From assembly GCA_963781785.1 (NCBI GenBank), contig CAWAHD010000004.1, forward strand, positions 834,099 through 898,098: 64,000 nt of DNA, read 5' to 3'. Under the pieces are notes generated by a model that ran no database searches, was not told the DNA's origin, and was given only the letters and a program-made list of their open reading frames with translations. This DNA comes from CAWAHD01 sp963781785. Lineage in GTDB: Bacteria > Planctomycetota > Planctomycetia > Isosphaerales > Isosphaeraceae. Shown here piece after piece: positions 49,566 through 60,184 of this stretch. How positions within the stretch are numbered: position 1 is the stretch's first letter; every line of letters starts with the position of its first letter. The position numbers were made by a program, and so were the translations under genes.

Positions 49566-50314
49566 TCAGTGCGGCCGGCGGCCTTTGCGCAGGGACACCG
49601 GCGGCTGCAACAGTTCGCTCAAGAGAGCAATCTCGCGAAGCTTACCAGGGCTGGCGAGCATGATGCGGACTGTCTCGGCGGTCATCGAGGGTGCGGCGTC
49701 GGAAAAGGAGTGCCTGTCGGAGGGCTGCCGGGTCGATAACCTGGTGAGCGGAGAATCGCTCAGAGAAAGCGGACTCGAGAGTGGAGTGATCTCCAGTGGC
49801 CGATTTTTTCTCTGGGCCATCGACTCCGTGACCTGGCTGGTGAGCGCTCGCGGGCGTCCCGGCTCGGCCGTCTTGCTCGGACCCGGGGTCGCCGAGGTTC
49901 GTGCGCGCGACCGCCGCGCCGGGCCTGGCTGCGCGCGGGGTGCGCGAGCCGGCCGCGGAAGCCGGCGAGCTGAACGAGCCGGTCGCAGACCGCGAGCCAC
50001 GGACGTCGGAATCGAGAACGACGATCCCGTCGTCGGCCAGAGTCGCCCGTCCCGGCGTCGACCGCGAGGGCGGTGACGGCTCAGACCAGCGAGCAGGCGG
50101 CCTGCGGTCCGGCAAACCGTCCGCGGTGCGGTGCGCCGCCCCCGGCGTCGCGGGCGGCGCCGCCGAGCTCACTGCGGCCAACCAAGTTGGGCCGCGGCCC
50201 GTCCGGAGCTGGCCCGCGAGTCGGCCGCGGCGGCAAAGGCTGAGCCTCCCGGCTCAAGAGCGAGGTCAGTGCCCAGATGGCCATGATCGACAACAGAACG
50301 ACGAACTGAACCAT
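49566..50314 (-). CDS. Hypothetical membrane protein downstream of floA (two or more frameshifts)
   Basis: From ATG 50314 the product starts with one transmembrane helix (MVQFVVLLSIMAIWALTSLL) and then a long Pro/Arg/Ser-rich region. The frame changes near 50170 (to one reading DGIVVLDSDVRGSRSAT) and again near 49720, after which it reads MTAETVRIMLASPGKLREIA and LLSELLQPPVSLRKGR to the stop at 49566. The ordered C-terminal 40 residues suggest a small interaction module. It lies 31 bp after floA and probably belongs to the nfeD-floA operon. The family is unknown to me. Confidence 0.6.
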
Positions 50315-50345
50315 GGATGAGCCCTGCCTCGAGCCAGATCGTGGG

Positions 50346-51411
50346 TCAAGATGGAACCGGGGCCGTTTCGCGGCGGGCATTGCCGGTGCCCGCGATCGAG
50401 TTGCGCATCTCGGTGTCGGCCTGGACGTTGCGAAGGTTGTAATAGTCCATGATCCCCAGGTGCCCCCGACGGAAGGCCTCCGCAATGGCCATCGGGATCT
50501 CGGCCTCGGCCTGCACGACCTTGGCCCGGTTTTCCTGAACGGCCGCCTGCATCTCCTGCTCCTTGGCCACGGCGAAGGCGCGGCGCTCTTCGGCTTTCGC
50601 GGGCAACCCGGGTATCGGCCTCGGCCTGGAGCGCCTGCAAATTGGCGCCGATGTTATCGCCGACGTCGATGTCGGCGATGTCGATCGACAGGATCTCGTA
50701 GGCGGTGCCGGCGTCAAGCCCCTTTTCCAGCACGCGCTTCGAGATCGTGTCCGGCTTTTCGAGGACGTGCAGGTGGGTCTCGGACGAGCCGATCGCGTTC
50801 ACGATACCTTCACCCACCCGCGCGATGATCGTCTCGTCGGTGGCGCCGCCAACCAGCCGGTCGAGGTTGGTGCGGACGGTGACCTTCGCCTTCACCTTGA
50901 GCTGGATGCCGTTCTTGGCGACGCCGTCGATCGTCTGCCGGCCCGACGCGGGATCGGGGCACGGGATGACCTTGGGATTGACGCTGGTCTGGACGGCCTC
51001 GAGCACGTTGCGGCCGGCGAGGTCGATGGCGGCTGCCCGCTTGTACGACAGCGGGATGTCAGCGCGATTCGCCGCGATCAACGCCCGTACCACGTTGGGT
51101 ACATTGCCCCCGGCCAGATAGTGCGCCTCCAGGGCGCGCGTGGTCATTCCGTCCTTCTCCGACAGACCAGCCTGATAAGCCATGATCTTCGAGCGGACCA
51201 TGATGTTGGGATTGACCTTCCGGAATGACATCCCGACGAGCTCCCAGATCGTGACGTTGGCCAGCGTCATTCTCGCCTGGATCCACAGGTTGAAATACTT
51301 GGCCAGAAACATGCTGGCGATCAGCGCGAAGAGCCCGATCGCACTCATGATCAGCCAGACGTAGAGCTTCCAGGGGTTCGCAGCCGCATCAGCGAGCAAG
51401 ACCGCACTCAT
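50346..51411 (-). CDS. floA: Flotillin-like protein FloA (one frameshift)
   Basis: An N-terminal membrane segment (LYVWLIMSAIGLFALIASMF) precedes the FloA/YqfA-type SPFH region (IMAYQAGLSEKDGMTTRALE, GRNVLEAVQTSVNPKVIPCP, NGIQLKVKAKVTVRTNLDRL, LSIDIADIDVGDNIGA). The frame breaks near 50605. The other frame continues with KAEERRAFAVAKEQEMQAAV and AEAFRRGHLGIMDYYNLRNV to a stop at 50346. The joined length of about 354 aa fits the family. FloA organises membrane microdomains and normally pairs with NfeD, encoded just upstream here. Confidence 0.9.
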
Positions 51412-51605
51412 GGTGTATCCTCGAGCCTGATCCAGTTCGGGGTGGGCGGGTCTCCCGGCGATTCGAGCCGGCGCACCGCTCGGGGGAGACAAGCCCCTCA
51501 AACGAGCCCGACCGCGGACAGGGCGGAGGCCCCGCTCTCGGGATCGCGGCTCAACCTCTTAGTCTAATCGAACCACACGGCGGCCCGCCAACCCCCAGTG
51601 GCTGG

Positions 51606-53813
51606 TCAGCTCCCGACTTGCTTGACAATCACGCGAGTTCCCTGGACGTCAACAACCTCGACCAGGCTGTCGGGCTCGACGAATGTTCCGGCGGCCGTCA
51701 CATCGATCAGATGGGTTCCGAACCGCGCCTTGCCGGCCGGGCGCAAGGGCGACGTCGTCCGCCCGGTCTCACCGATCAGGAACGCCAGCGATTCGAAGCC
51801 CTCGGATGCCGGCCGGCCCATCGCGTCCTCGGGCTCGACGATGGTCCAGGGCTCGGGTCTCAGGACCAGCCGGTTGAGCAAAGGCAGGGACGGCAGGTAG
51901 CGTGCCAGAGCGATCACGCAACCGCCGACCGCCGCGAGCATGCCGGTGAGCTGCAAGAGCGTGTGCCCGAGCTCCTGGTACTCGTAATCCTGGGTCGGCC
52001 ACACGAACGAATGGCTCGCCAGCACGATGCTGCACAGCATGAGCAGGATGCCGCTCATGCCAAACACGCCGAAGCCTGGCAAGACGAACAGCTCGACGGC
52101 CACGCAGACCAGCCCGATCAGGAACAGGATGATCTCGAGCTGGTCGGCAGTGCCGCTCAGGTTCTTGCTCCAGAAGAAGAGAACGAACGCGACGGCCGAA
52201 ATGATTGCCGGCAGGCCGACGCCCGGCAGCTTAAGCTCGACGACCATCATGAACACGCCGATGAACAAGAGCAGCCAGCTCACATAGGGGTCGGTGAGGA
52301 TCGCCACCAGCGAATCGACCCAGCCCGGCCCGTCGACGCGGATCGAGCGGCCGCGCAGGCCGTACAGATTCTTGAGCTCCTCGCTGTCGTTCACGACCTG
52401 TCCCAGCCCGTACGACGCGGCATCTTCGGCCTGGACGGTCAGGACTGACCCCGGTTCCTTGCGGGTCTGGATGATCTGGTAGCGGGCGCGGTCGGCATCC
52501 GCCTGGGACCGAAGCAACAGCCGGCTGGCCCCGGTCTGAGAGTCGCGCGCTTCGACGACTTCGGCCGCAGGGTCGACCATCGCCACGGCGATGGCCTCGG
52601 GGTGGCCTTTCTCCCTGGCAAGGAACGCCGCCTTCTCGGCCAGGCTCGCCCGGAGCACGGGGCTCAGGTCGTGGAGCCGCCCGCTTCCGCCGGAGACGGT
52701 ATGCCGCACATCGCCCATCCGCGAGCCCTTCTTGAAGACGATGTCACGGCAGGCCAAGGGCAGAAACGCCGCGACGCCCGTCGCCCGATCATCGATAAAG
52801 GCGACCGTCTTCATGTCCTTGACCGCCGACAGCAGGTCGGCGATCCGGTCGCCCACGTCCTCCATCCCTCCCTGACTGTCGATCTCGAGGATCAGCAGGT
52901 TGTCTTTCTGCTGGCGAGCCAGCTCGATTTTTCGCGACAGGTACGCGACTGAAGTGTTGTCGAGCAGGCCGGTGAGCTTGATCCAGGCTGGCTGGATGTC
53001 CTGGCCCAGGGTCGGGTCATCGACGGCCGATCGCCCGTCAAGCTGGTACAGGGTCCTGAGCTCCGCCGGGCTCTCGGCAGTCCGCTTGCAGAAGCCCTCC
53101 TCGTGTGCCCGCCGCGCCGTGTAAACTCCGCGCTGCCCGGCATCCCAGGCAGGCTGATTCTCGATCACCTGGTGGGTCTTTTCGTAGGTCTTCAAGTTCT
53201 CGGCGAGCATGTAACGGACACTCTTGTCGGCCGTGCGCACCCGCCGCAGGTCAAGATCGCGATCGAGCATGCCCAGCAGGAGGTCGGGGTCACGCGTTTT
53301 CCGGATGGCCAGGAACCGCACGGGCTCGCGCAGGGCCGCATCGACGGTCTCGCCCTCGGGCGTGATCGGGCCCAGCGAAGCCGACGATCCCATGACGATC
53401 TCGGTGCAGGCCAGAGCCGGCAGCACAACGTAACCCTTGAGCGGCTGCGGCACGTAGGCGACCGTCAGCTTGGCGCCGGCGAGCTCTCGGGAAATGAGCT
53501 TGGCCAGGTCGTAACATGCCCCGAACTCGCTCTTTCCCGGGGCCGAGTCGCCCGGCAGGAACTCGAACACCAGGATCGGCGGGCGCTCGAGCTCTCCGGA
53601 TGCGCCCTGGTGCACCAACTGCAAGGCCGCCGCGCAGATCCGCGCAATCGTTTCGTGGGTAACCGGTTCGGCAATCGGAAAGAACTGGCCGGGCGACGTC
53701 GGCGGAGCATCCGAGAATTGCTGGGCTCGGACGTCGAGCCCGGACAGACCGAGCAGAATCGCCAGGAGCGGCAGTATCCGCTCAAGGGGAAGAGCAGCAG
53801 GTGGGCGGATCAT
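51606..53813 (-). CDS. nfeD: NfeD-family membrane protein with ClpP/crotonase-like domains
   Basis: The 735-residue protein has a signal peptide (ILPLLAILLGLSGLDVRAQ). Two ClpP/crotonase-like segments follow (ALACTEIVMGSSASLGPITP at about 130 and NLLILEIDSQGGMEDVGDRI at about 305). Four to five membrane helices start at about residue 520 (WLLLFIGVFMMVVELKLPGV), and a C-terminal OB-like NfeD domain ends VEVVDVQGTRVIVKQV. In NfeD proteases a Ser-Lys dyad sits in the second segment. Here the corresponding stretch reads DDRATGVAAFLPLACRDIVF without an obvious Ser, so protease activity is doubtful. It lies 194 bp upstream of floA on the same strand. Confidence 0.9.
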   Translation of the reverse strand: MIRPPAALPLERILPLLAILLGLSGLDVRAQQFSDAPPTSPGQFFPIAEPVTHETIARICAAALQLVHQGASGELERPPILVFEFLPGDSAPGKSEFGACYDLAKLISRELAGAKLTVAYVPQPLKGYVVLPALACTEIVMGSSASLGPITPEGETVDAALREPVRFLAIRKTRDPDLLLGMLDRDLDLRRVRTADKSVRYMLAENLKTYEKTHQVIENQPAWDAGQRGVYTARRAHEEGFCKRTAESPAELRTLYQLDGRSAVDDPTLGQDIQPAWIKLTGLLDNTSVAYLSRKIELARQQKDNLLILEIDSQGGMEDVGDRIADLLSAVKDMKTVAFIDDRATGVAAFLPLACRDIVFKKGSRMGDVRHTVSGGSGRLHDLSPVLRASLAEKAAFLAREKGHPEAIAVAMVDPAAEVVEARDSQTGASRLLLRSQADADRARYQIIQTRKEPGSVLTVQAEDAASYGLGQVVNDSEELKNLYGLRGRSIRVDGPGWVDSLVAILTDPYVSWLLLFIGVFMMVVELKLPGVGLPAIISAVAFVLFFWSKNLSGTADQLEIILFLIGLVCVAVELFVLPGFGVFGMSGILLMLCSIVLASHSFVWPTQDYEYQELGHTLLQLTGMLAAVGGCVIALARYLPSLPLLNRLVLRPEPWTIVEPEDAMGRPASEGFESLAFLIGETGRTTSPLRPAGKARFGTHLIDVTAAGTFVEPDSLVEVVDVQGTRVIVKQVGS

Positions 53814-54779
53814 GGCAGCAGGACTCCCTCCGAGAGTCGAACGCGCCCCTCTAGGTCTCTGTTCGCGGCATGACGATTTCGAGTGCAGAGCCGCCCGCTT
53901 CCAATGAATTCCCCATCAGAAGTCGATCCCACCCGTTCGCCATCCGAGAGCGCGCGGACCGAATCAAATCGTGTCGGTGACCAACTGATTATAAACCTGC
54001 CGCAATGGGGGGTCAAACTTCTGGATCAGTCATGAGTCATTAGTCCTTGGTCAGCAGTCCTTGGTACCTGGTCTTGAGCCCTGACCGGTTGGCTCAGTGG
54101 GGGCCGTGGCGGCTGATCGCTGGAGCGGGTCTCCGACCGCGCACCGCGCGCGGCACTCTTGACCGCGCACCACAGCCTGCAAGGTCCGTGCCAGGGTGGG
54201 GCACGCTCCATAGCCGCCGGAAATCGCGCGCCGCAGCGCCCCGGCGCCAGGGATTCTTCAGTTTTCAGTGTTCAACTGACGGTTGTCGGTCAGTCGTTGA
54301 GGGAAGGGTGTTTCCGTTTTCAGTTGACGGTTGCCGGTTGGAGGGTGGTGGCTGAAAACTGAACACTGAAATCTGAAAACTCATACGAAGTTGTCCGTGG
54401 TGAGCGTTTGTGTTGCTTTTCTCATCCTTCATCCTTCCGCCTTCCGGTTTTCCTTCATCCTTCATCCTTCATCCTTCATCCTTCATCCTTCATCCTTCCA
54501 GCAGCGCCGCGGGCGCTGCTACTGTGTCCTACCTCCTTGCTGCAAAAAGCCTCGTCACCCTCGTCACCTCGTCACCCGCGATGTGACAATCCGCAGGATG
54601 CTCACGAGCGGCGCTTTAGTGGGCCGCAAAATCCGCGCGACCCGCACGCGCGGCCAGCAGTGGGTGACGAGACGGGCTCGTCACCCGCAGAGCATGTCGT
54701 CACCCGAGCCGGCACTTTGGGGAGTCGACGGTCCTTGTGCCTCCGTGCGATCCGCTCATCGGGCAGAATCGTGAAAACC
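53814..54779. other. Long intergenic region with low-complexity repeats
   Basis: Nearly 1 kb lies between nfeD and the next gene with no supported coding sequence. It contains tracts related to TTTTCAGT and AACTGAAAAC (54258-54395), in both orientations, and a CTTCATC-type tandem repeat. A related GGATGAA triplet repeat is at 9479-9498 on the other strand. Confidence 0.55.
54421..54503. repeat. CATCCTT 7-bp tandem repeat
   Basis: Runs of CATCCTT occur in a block broken once by CCGCCTTCCGGTTTTCC, with about six uninterrupted copies after the break. Length variation of such a tract would be expected. Confidence 0.8.
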
Positions 54780-55454
54780 CTACTCTGAATCAGCAGCATG
54801 GCCCGGGCCGTGATGTTTCCGCTCGACGGCGCGGGTTCGAAGCAGCGGAGCGATGCGCTCGAACTCGTCGGAGAAGATCTGCGGCGAATGAGTCCAGCGC
54901 AACGAGGCTCTCTCCTTCGCCGACACCTCGTGGGAAAGCTCCCCGATAATCTCGGTTTGTCGCAAGAGACGGATTGACCCGGTGGCCAGGGGTGTGGGAA
55001 GCGGCAGCATTCCATCGGGACGGTAGAAATTGACGGGCGGGCGGTCGACGATCGACCATCCTTCCGGGGTGATCTTGACGGGCTGGCCGCTGGGACTGCC
55101 GAGGTCAAGGTAGTAATCCCAGGCGTCAGCGCCGCCGTCCGCCTTGCGGTCGCGGCCGACGCGCACGAACACCGGCTGGGTCTGTTCATCCGATCGGGCT
55201 TGGGCTTCGATCGACCCGGTCACCTGGGCGACGACCCATGCGGCGGGGACGTGGTGATATGCCGCGCGGTGGCAGTCGACCAGCCAGTTTCGAAACGCCC
55301 TGGACCGCAGCGGCATGACGTCGTGCCGCTGGCGGGCGGGTACCTGGACGTAATACCGGCCCTCCGGTGAACGGAACGCGAGACCCGCCGCCGCAGCGGC
55401 CAGAAGCGCCTCGCCCTGGCGAATGCTATTCTTGGCGCGATCCGGGACGGTCAA
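54780..55454 (-). CDS. Hypothetical protein, possibly truncated primase/ATPase-type element protein
   Basis: The 224-residue product has a coherent composition, with segments EGRYYVQVPARQRHDVMPLR, FRNWLVDCHRAAYHHVPA and VKITPEGWSIVDRPPVNFYR. These resemble the N-terminal region of large plasmid/phage-type ATPases in which an ITPEGW...PPVxFxRxxGMLPLP stretch precedes the ATPase. Here no Walker motif follows and the protein ends soon after GMLPLPTPLATGS, so it is probably a truncated remnant. It ends in low-complexity sequence. The tmRNA-like sequence next to it also suggests a former mobile element. Confidence 0.45.
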   Translation of the reverse strand: MTVPDRAKNSIRQGEALLAAAAAGLAFRSPEGRYYVQVPARQRHDVMPLRSRAFRNWLVDCHRAAYHHVPAAWVVAQVTGSIEAQARSDEQTQPVFVRVGRDRKADGGADAWDYYLDLGSPSGQPVKITPEGWSIVDRPPVNFYRPDGMLPLPTPLATGSIRLLRQTEIIGELSHEVSAKERASLRWTHSPQIFSDEFERIAPLLRTRAVERKHHGPGHAADSE

Positions 55455-55527
55455 GTCACTGGGGTCATCGGTTCGGTCAATCCGGATGGGTCGTGGCCGA
55501 TTGAGCGGCTGAGGGCGACAAGCAAGA

Positions 55528-55596
55528 CATTCGCTGCGCCCTTAGAGGCCGTCGCGGACGAATTTCGGGACGCGGGTGCAATTCCCGCCGCCTCCA
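55528..55596 (+). ncRNA. tmRNA (ssrA) 3'-end-like sequence, possible att site
   Basis: GCGGG (55572-55576) and CCCGC (55584-55588) form a T-arm stem around the 7-nt loop TGCAATT. This is followed by CGCCTCC and discriminator A (55589-55596), which is the 3' half of a tmRNA acceptor stem. Upstream text (GCGGACGAATTTCGG) also resembles the conserved tmRNA 3' region. No full tmRNA fits, because the sequence further upstream codes for the neighbouring gene, and no CCA is encoded. Integrative elements often use the ssrA 3' end as attachment site, so this may be an att duplicate. Confidence 0.4.
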
Positions 55597-55949
55597 ATTC
55601 TTGAACTGCAACTTGTTATGTTGAAACGGCTTGCGTACAAAGGGGACGCGGGTAAGTAACCCGCGACCCTTGAGAACCTCAAGCTGCCTATGCTGATCGT
55701 AAGCGACTCGCTCGAAACAATTTGGGTCGATATTCTCAGGACGGCGCTGATTCGACGACCGTCCCAATTCACGGGCATCGCCACCGAACTCCCGGCCAAT
55801 GTCCGACGACGGCCGATTCTTGATGGCGAGAAGCCGAAGAGAGCTCAGTTTCGTCCGGCTAGCTCGACTTTCCGCCAGCCCCGAGTTGCACTGCCGAGGA
55901 CCCTCCATTCCCGGACATGCATCGGCAACCAAGCCCGAGTTAGGTATCC

Positions 55950-56019
55950 TGTCCCCGGAATGATCGGATCGAATTAGGTGTGGTGTCCCCAAAATGATCG
56001 GTCCCCGGAATGATCGGCC
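55950..56019. repeat. Three direct copies of a CCCCGGAATGATCGG motif
   Basis: TCCCCGGAATGATCGG, TCCCCAAAATGATCGG and TCCCCGGAATGATCGG occur at about 55952, 55987 and 56004. They lie just beyond the stop of the WD40 kinase gene and may be ends of a lost transposon. The remaining gap 55597-55949 holds one small hairpin (GCGGGT/ACCCGC near 55645) and no gene. Confidence 0.5.
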
Positions 56020-56055
56020 GCGAGCGCGCCGGTTGCACCGAACGGGCTGCCGGCG

Positions 56056-59000
56056 TCAGCGGGCAGCAGACGGATCCGGGCTATCGGGGAGCCACGACGG
56101 AGGAAGGGGGTTCCCCGCTACGCGCCGAGCTTGGAGGCGGCGTGCGACCGGAAAGGTGTCCCAGAGCCGCACCGTATAGTCGCCCGAGCCCGAGACCAAT
56201 GTCTCTCCATCCGGGCTGAAGGCCAGCGAGAAGACGTATGAAGAATGACCCGGGAGTCGCACCAGCTCTTCGCCGATGGCGGTGTCCCAGATGCGGATGC
56301 TCCGGTCGTGGCCGCCGGAGGCAATCCGCGTCCCGTCGGGATGGAAGACCGCCGCGAGGACCTCCAGTCCGTGACCGGCGAAGGTCCGCAAAAGCCGTCC
56401 GGTGGCTGCGTCCCAGAGGCGGAGCGTTGGATCCTGGCCGGCCGTCAGGACGGTGCGGCCGTCCGGGCTAAAGGCGATCGATTGGATGCGGCCCGAGAAG
56501 CCGGTCAGCTCCGCGATCAACTCGCCCGTGGCCGCGTCGACGACCACGACCTTCGGGTCGTCATTACCCGCGGCCGCCAATCGGCCGCCATCGGGGCTGA
56601 ACGCCACGACGCGGACGCCCGCGAGTGGGGGGTGCAGTGTCGCAAGTTCGGCGCCGGTTACCAAGTCCCAAAAACCGACCCCATGTTCCGAAGCCGCTCC
56701 GAGCCGTCGGCCGTCCGCGCTGACGACCAGGCTATAGACCGAGTCGCGCATCGGCATGTTTTCGTGTCTGAGGATGTGGATCGCGTGGCCGGTCGCGGCG
56801 TCCCAGACGCGGATCGTCCGGTCCTCGCCCCAGGACGCCAGGAGGGCTCCATCGGGGCTGAACGCCAGCGCGCCGATCGTCTGGTGATGCGTCTCCAGCG
56901 AGCGGATCAGGCTGGCGCTAACTGCATCCCAGAGGCGGACCTTGCCGTCCCACGATCCGGAAGCGATCCGCCGCCCATCGGAGCTAAAAGCAACGGGGTA
57001 GACGTGTCCGCGGTGGCGAAGGATGCAAGCGTCCTCTGGCGCCGTCGCATCCCAGATTCGCGGTGCCGTCAGAGGAGGCGGAGGCGATCGTGCGGCCATC
57101 ATCGCTGAAGGCCACGCGGTTCACCGCGGCCGTGTGACCGTGCAGGACGAGCCGGCCTTCCCCATCATCCGCAGTCCAGAGCCGCACGGTGCCGTCGTCG
57201 CCCCCGGTGACCAACCGGCGGCTGTCCGGGCTGAATGCGACGCTGTTGACGCGACCGGCGTGGCCGCGGATTGTGCGGCGCATCGTCCCCGTCTCCGCGT
57301 CCCAGACCCGGATCGTCTGGTCGTCCCCACAGGAGGCGAGGTGCCGACCGTCTGGACTGTAGGCTACGGCGCGGAGCGATCCGACATGCCCTGAGAGGGT
57401 CGCTACCCGGTTGCCCGTCGCGGAGTCGAAGCAGAACAACTGGGAACTTTCGAGGGCCGTCGCGAGCCGTGAGCCGTCGGGGCTGAAAGCGAGCGACAGG
57501 AGAACGGCGCCGGGGCTGTCGCAGGTCGCCGTCGTCTGCCCGGTGCTGGTGTCGAACAGCTCGATCCGCGGTGCGTACCCACGCCGCGCGGTCTGGAGCG
57601 CGACCCGCGCCCGTCGCCGCTGAACGCCACGACGAGGTGCTGTCGGGTCTGCCACGGTGGATCGGCGGTGGGCGTCGCGATCCGGCTGATCGGGATGCCG
57701 TCACCATCGGTCAGGTCGAGCGCGAACGTCTCGGCCGAGTGATCGAGGGCGAATCGTAGCCCCGACCGCGTCGAGGAGGAGAAGACTCGGTGGCAGGGAG
57801 CATCGGTCGTGCGGACGACCAGGCGCCGTCCGCTGACGGCGTCGAGAATCGCGTATCCGCGGCCGTCGGCGACGGCGATCCGTTCGCCGGGGGGGCAAAA
57901 GGTGACCTCTCCGAAGCCAGACGGCCCGGCGACCACGGCGAGGCTCTGGTCGAGCCGAGCTTGGAGGTGCCGCCACTCCCACCCGCCAAGGGCGATGGGG
58001 CCAACGCGAGCTGACGCGCCGCCTCCCGGATGTCGTGGTTACCCATCGCCGCCGTCGTCGCCGCCAGCCGCGCTTGGTAGGCTTCACTTAGGGCTTTCGT
58101 CTGCTCGGTCACCGCTTGGCGCACGTTCTGGTCGGCCAATCGCCGCGCGCGGGTCTCGCGCACGGCCATGACGCCGGCAGCCGCGATCCCCAGTGCCAGC
58201 GCCGCCATCACCGCGACTGCCCCACCACGAACGCCCGATGGCGCCGGGCCAGCTTCCCCCAGCGGTCAAGGGCCGAGAGGGGACGCGCTAGTACCGGCTC
58301 GCCTGCGAGGAAGCGCGCAAGGTCGTCCGCCAACTCCGCGGCACTGGCATAACGCCGGCCCGGTTGCTTCTCCAGGCACTTCAGGCAAATCGTCTCGAGA
58401 TCGCGCGGCACGTTCGGCTGGAGCCGGCGCGGCGGGATCGGATCATCACTTGCCAGAATGGCCAGGGCTGATTCGATCGAACCGGCCACAAGCGGCGGCC
58501 GGCCCGTCAAAAGCTCGTAAAGAATCGCGCCTAGCGAGTAGACGTCGACCGCGGCCGACAGCGCCTGGCCCTTGGCGTCGACCTGCTCGGGTGCCATGTA
58601 GCTGGGCGTGCCCACGATCTGGCCGTGCCGGGTCGACGTCAGGTCGTCCAGGCGCTTGGCCAAGCCGAAGTCGGCGAGCTTCGGCGCCCAGAAGGAGGTC
58701 AAGAGCTGGTCCGGTGCAAGCGCATTGGGCTTGTCAGCGCCCCATCCAGCCCGACCATTGCCGATACCCAAAGGCTCGAGCAGCACGTTGGCCGGCTTCA
58801 AGTCGCGGTGCAGGATCCCGCGCTCGTGAGCGTAGTGGATAGCGCCGCGCGATGGTCTCGGTGAGCGCTGCGGCAACTCGCGCCGGCTGCGGCCGGCCCT
58901 CGGTGGCCATGGCCAAGGTCGGGCCGCCGACCATCTCCATACTGAAATAAGGGCAGCCGTCGGATTCGCCGATGTCGTAGATCTGCACGATATTCGGGTG

Positions 59001-59531
59001 GTGCAACCGTCCCACGGCCTCAGCTTCGGTATGGAAGCGGGCGCGGTCGATCGCTCGCGCGCACCCGCCGGCTAATACCATCTTCAGTGCTACAACGCGG
59101 TTCAAACCGACTTGTCGTGCTCGAAAGACCACGCCCATGCCGCCGCGGCTCAGCTCGCTTAAGATCTCGTAACCTGGCACCGCGGGGTGGGCCGCGGCTC
59201 TGCCGGCGCGACTCGCGGCGGGCGGCTCATCCTCGCCGCCAGCGCGGGCACGAGCCCACTTGAGCAGCACGTCGGGCGGCGGGGACTCCTCCGGCAGAGC
59301 GCGGCGCAGCCGGTCCAGAAAGTCGTCCGCCGGCTCGGCGTCCCAACGCTCCGGGTCGTCGAGCCAGGCGTCCAGCGGGGGCACGGACTCGAGATGGGCC
59401 AATTGATCCAGCAACGACTGGCACGCGGCGCAAACCTCGACGTGATTCACGACGCTCTCGCTCTCGGCAAGGCTCAATTCGCCACCGAGAAATCGCTCCA
59501 GCAAGCGCCGCCCGACACAACCGGCCATCAT
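56056..59531 (-). CDS. zf-HC2 / Ser-Thr kinase / WD40 signalling protein (~1158 aa; five frameshifts)
   Basis: The N-terminus has a zf-HC2-type anti-sigma motif (HVEVCAACQSLL). The kinase domain has SRGGMGVVFRARQ, ALKMVL, HRDLKPANVL, DFGLA and APEQ. A transmembrane helix follows (MAALALGIAAAGVMAV), then at least eight WD40 repeats (IRVWDAETG, VRLWTADDG, VRLWDAVS, IRIWDTAIG, VRLWDTFPV). Breaks near 58853, 58215, 57985, 57610 and 57065 each need one base to join matching halves of a motif. The stop of the sigma-factor gene is 42 bp upstream, same strand. This matches planctomycete ECF modules in which a cytoplasmic zinc finger-kinase protein with an extracytoplasmic WD40 sensor controls the sigma factor. 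Confidence 0.85.
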
Positions 59532-59573
59532 TGCTCCAATTTTGCACCTGACGTCTTCACGGTTGCTGAGTCA

Positions 59574-60184
59574 TCAATCGCGCCCTTGACGTTTCTCGAT
59601 CTCATCCCGCAAGAGCCGCTGGATGTTGCTCCGAGCGGCGTACACATTCGCGATCTTCATCTCCAGCCGCCGGCCGACTTGGGCGGGCTCTTCGCCGACA
59701 ATGGCAGTGAGCCGGAATGCCTCCCAGTTGTGGGGAGCGACTCGCAGCCGTACTTCGATCATCGCCTGCTCCAAGAGCTCGCGGTCGAATTCCCGTTCCA
59801 GGCGCTGAACCAAGTCGTCGCGGGCTGCGACGGAAAGGAGCAGCTCCCACTCCCCGCTCCCTCCGCGGCCGGCGGGCACAAAACCCCGGCTCACGGCCAG
59901 ATTGCGCCAGGTATGATGAGTGACGGTCTTCAACCACGAACGGAAGCTCCGCGAGGGATCGTAGACAAATTCTTTCATCTTGGACACAAGCAGGACCAGC
60001 ACCTGCTGGGTGACTTCCTCCGCGTCGGCGTCCTGGAGCTGCCAATGTCGGCACCATTTGTAGATCCGGCGGCCGTAATGGTCGACGAAGTCGCGCCACG
60101 CCTCTTCGTCGGCGGCGCCGAACGGTACAAGCGGCAGAGCAAGCTAGCTCGCGTGGTGCGGTCGCATACGTAACCCAATTGCAA
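59574..60184 (-). CDS. ECF-type RNA polymerase sigma factor (one frameshift)
   Basis: Region 2 reads DEEAWRDFVDHYGRRIYKWC then DADAEEVTQQVLVLLVSKM and FRSWLKTVTHHTWRNLA. Region 4 reads APHNWEAFRLTAIVGEEPAQ and MKIANVYAARSNIQRLLRDE. The typical N-terminal start TTRASLLCRLY is in another frame before about 60125, so one indel is inferred. The start codon is uncertain; TTG 60184 is the furthest plausible start. It sits directly upstream of the zf-HC2/kinase/WD40 gene and probably is its target. Confidence 0.82.

Noticed and set aside
55477..55992. 171-residue minus-strand protein containing WRRRELHPRP
   Set aside because: That peptide is the reverse translation of the tmRNA-like 3' sequence; no other support.
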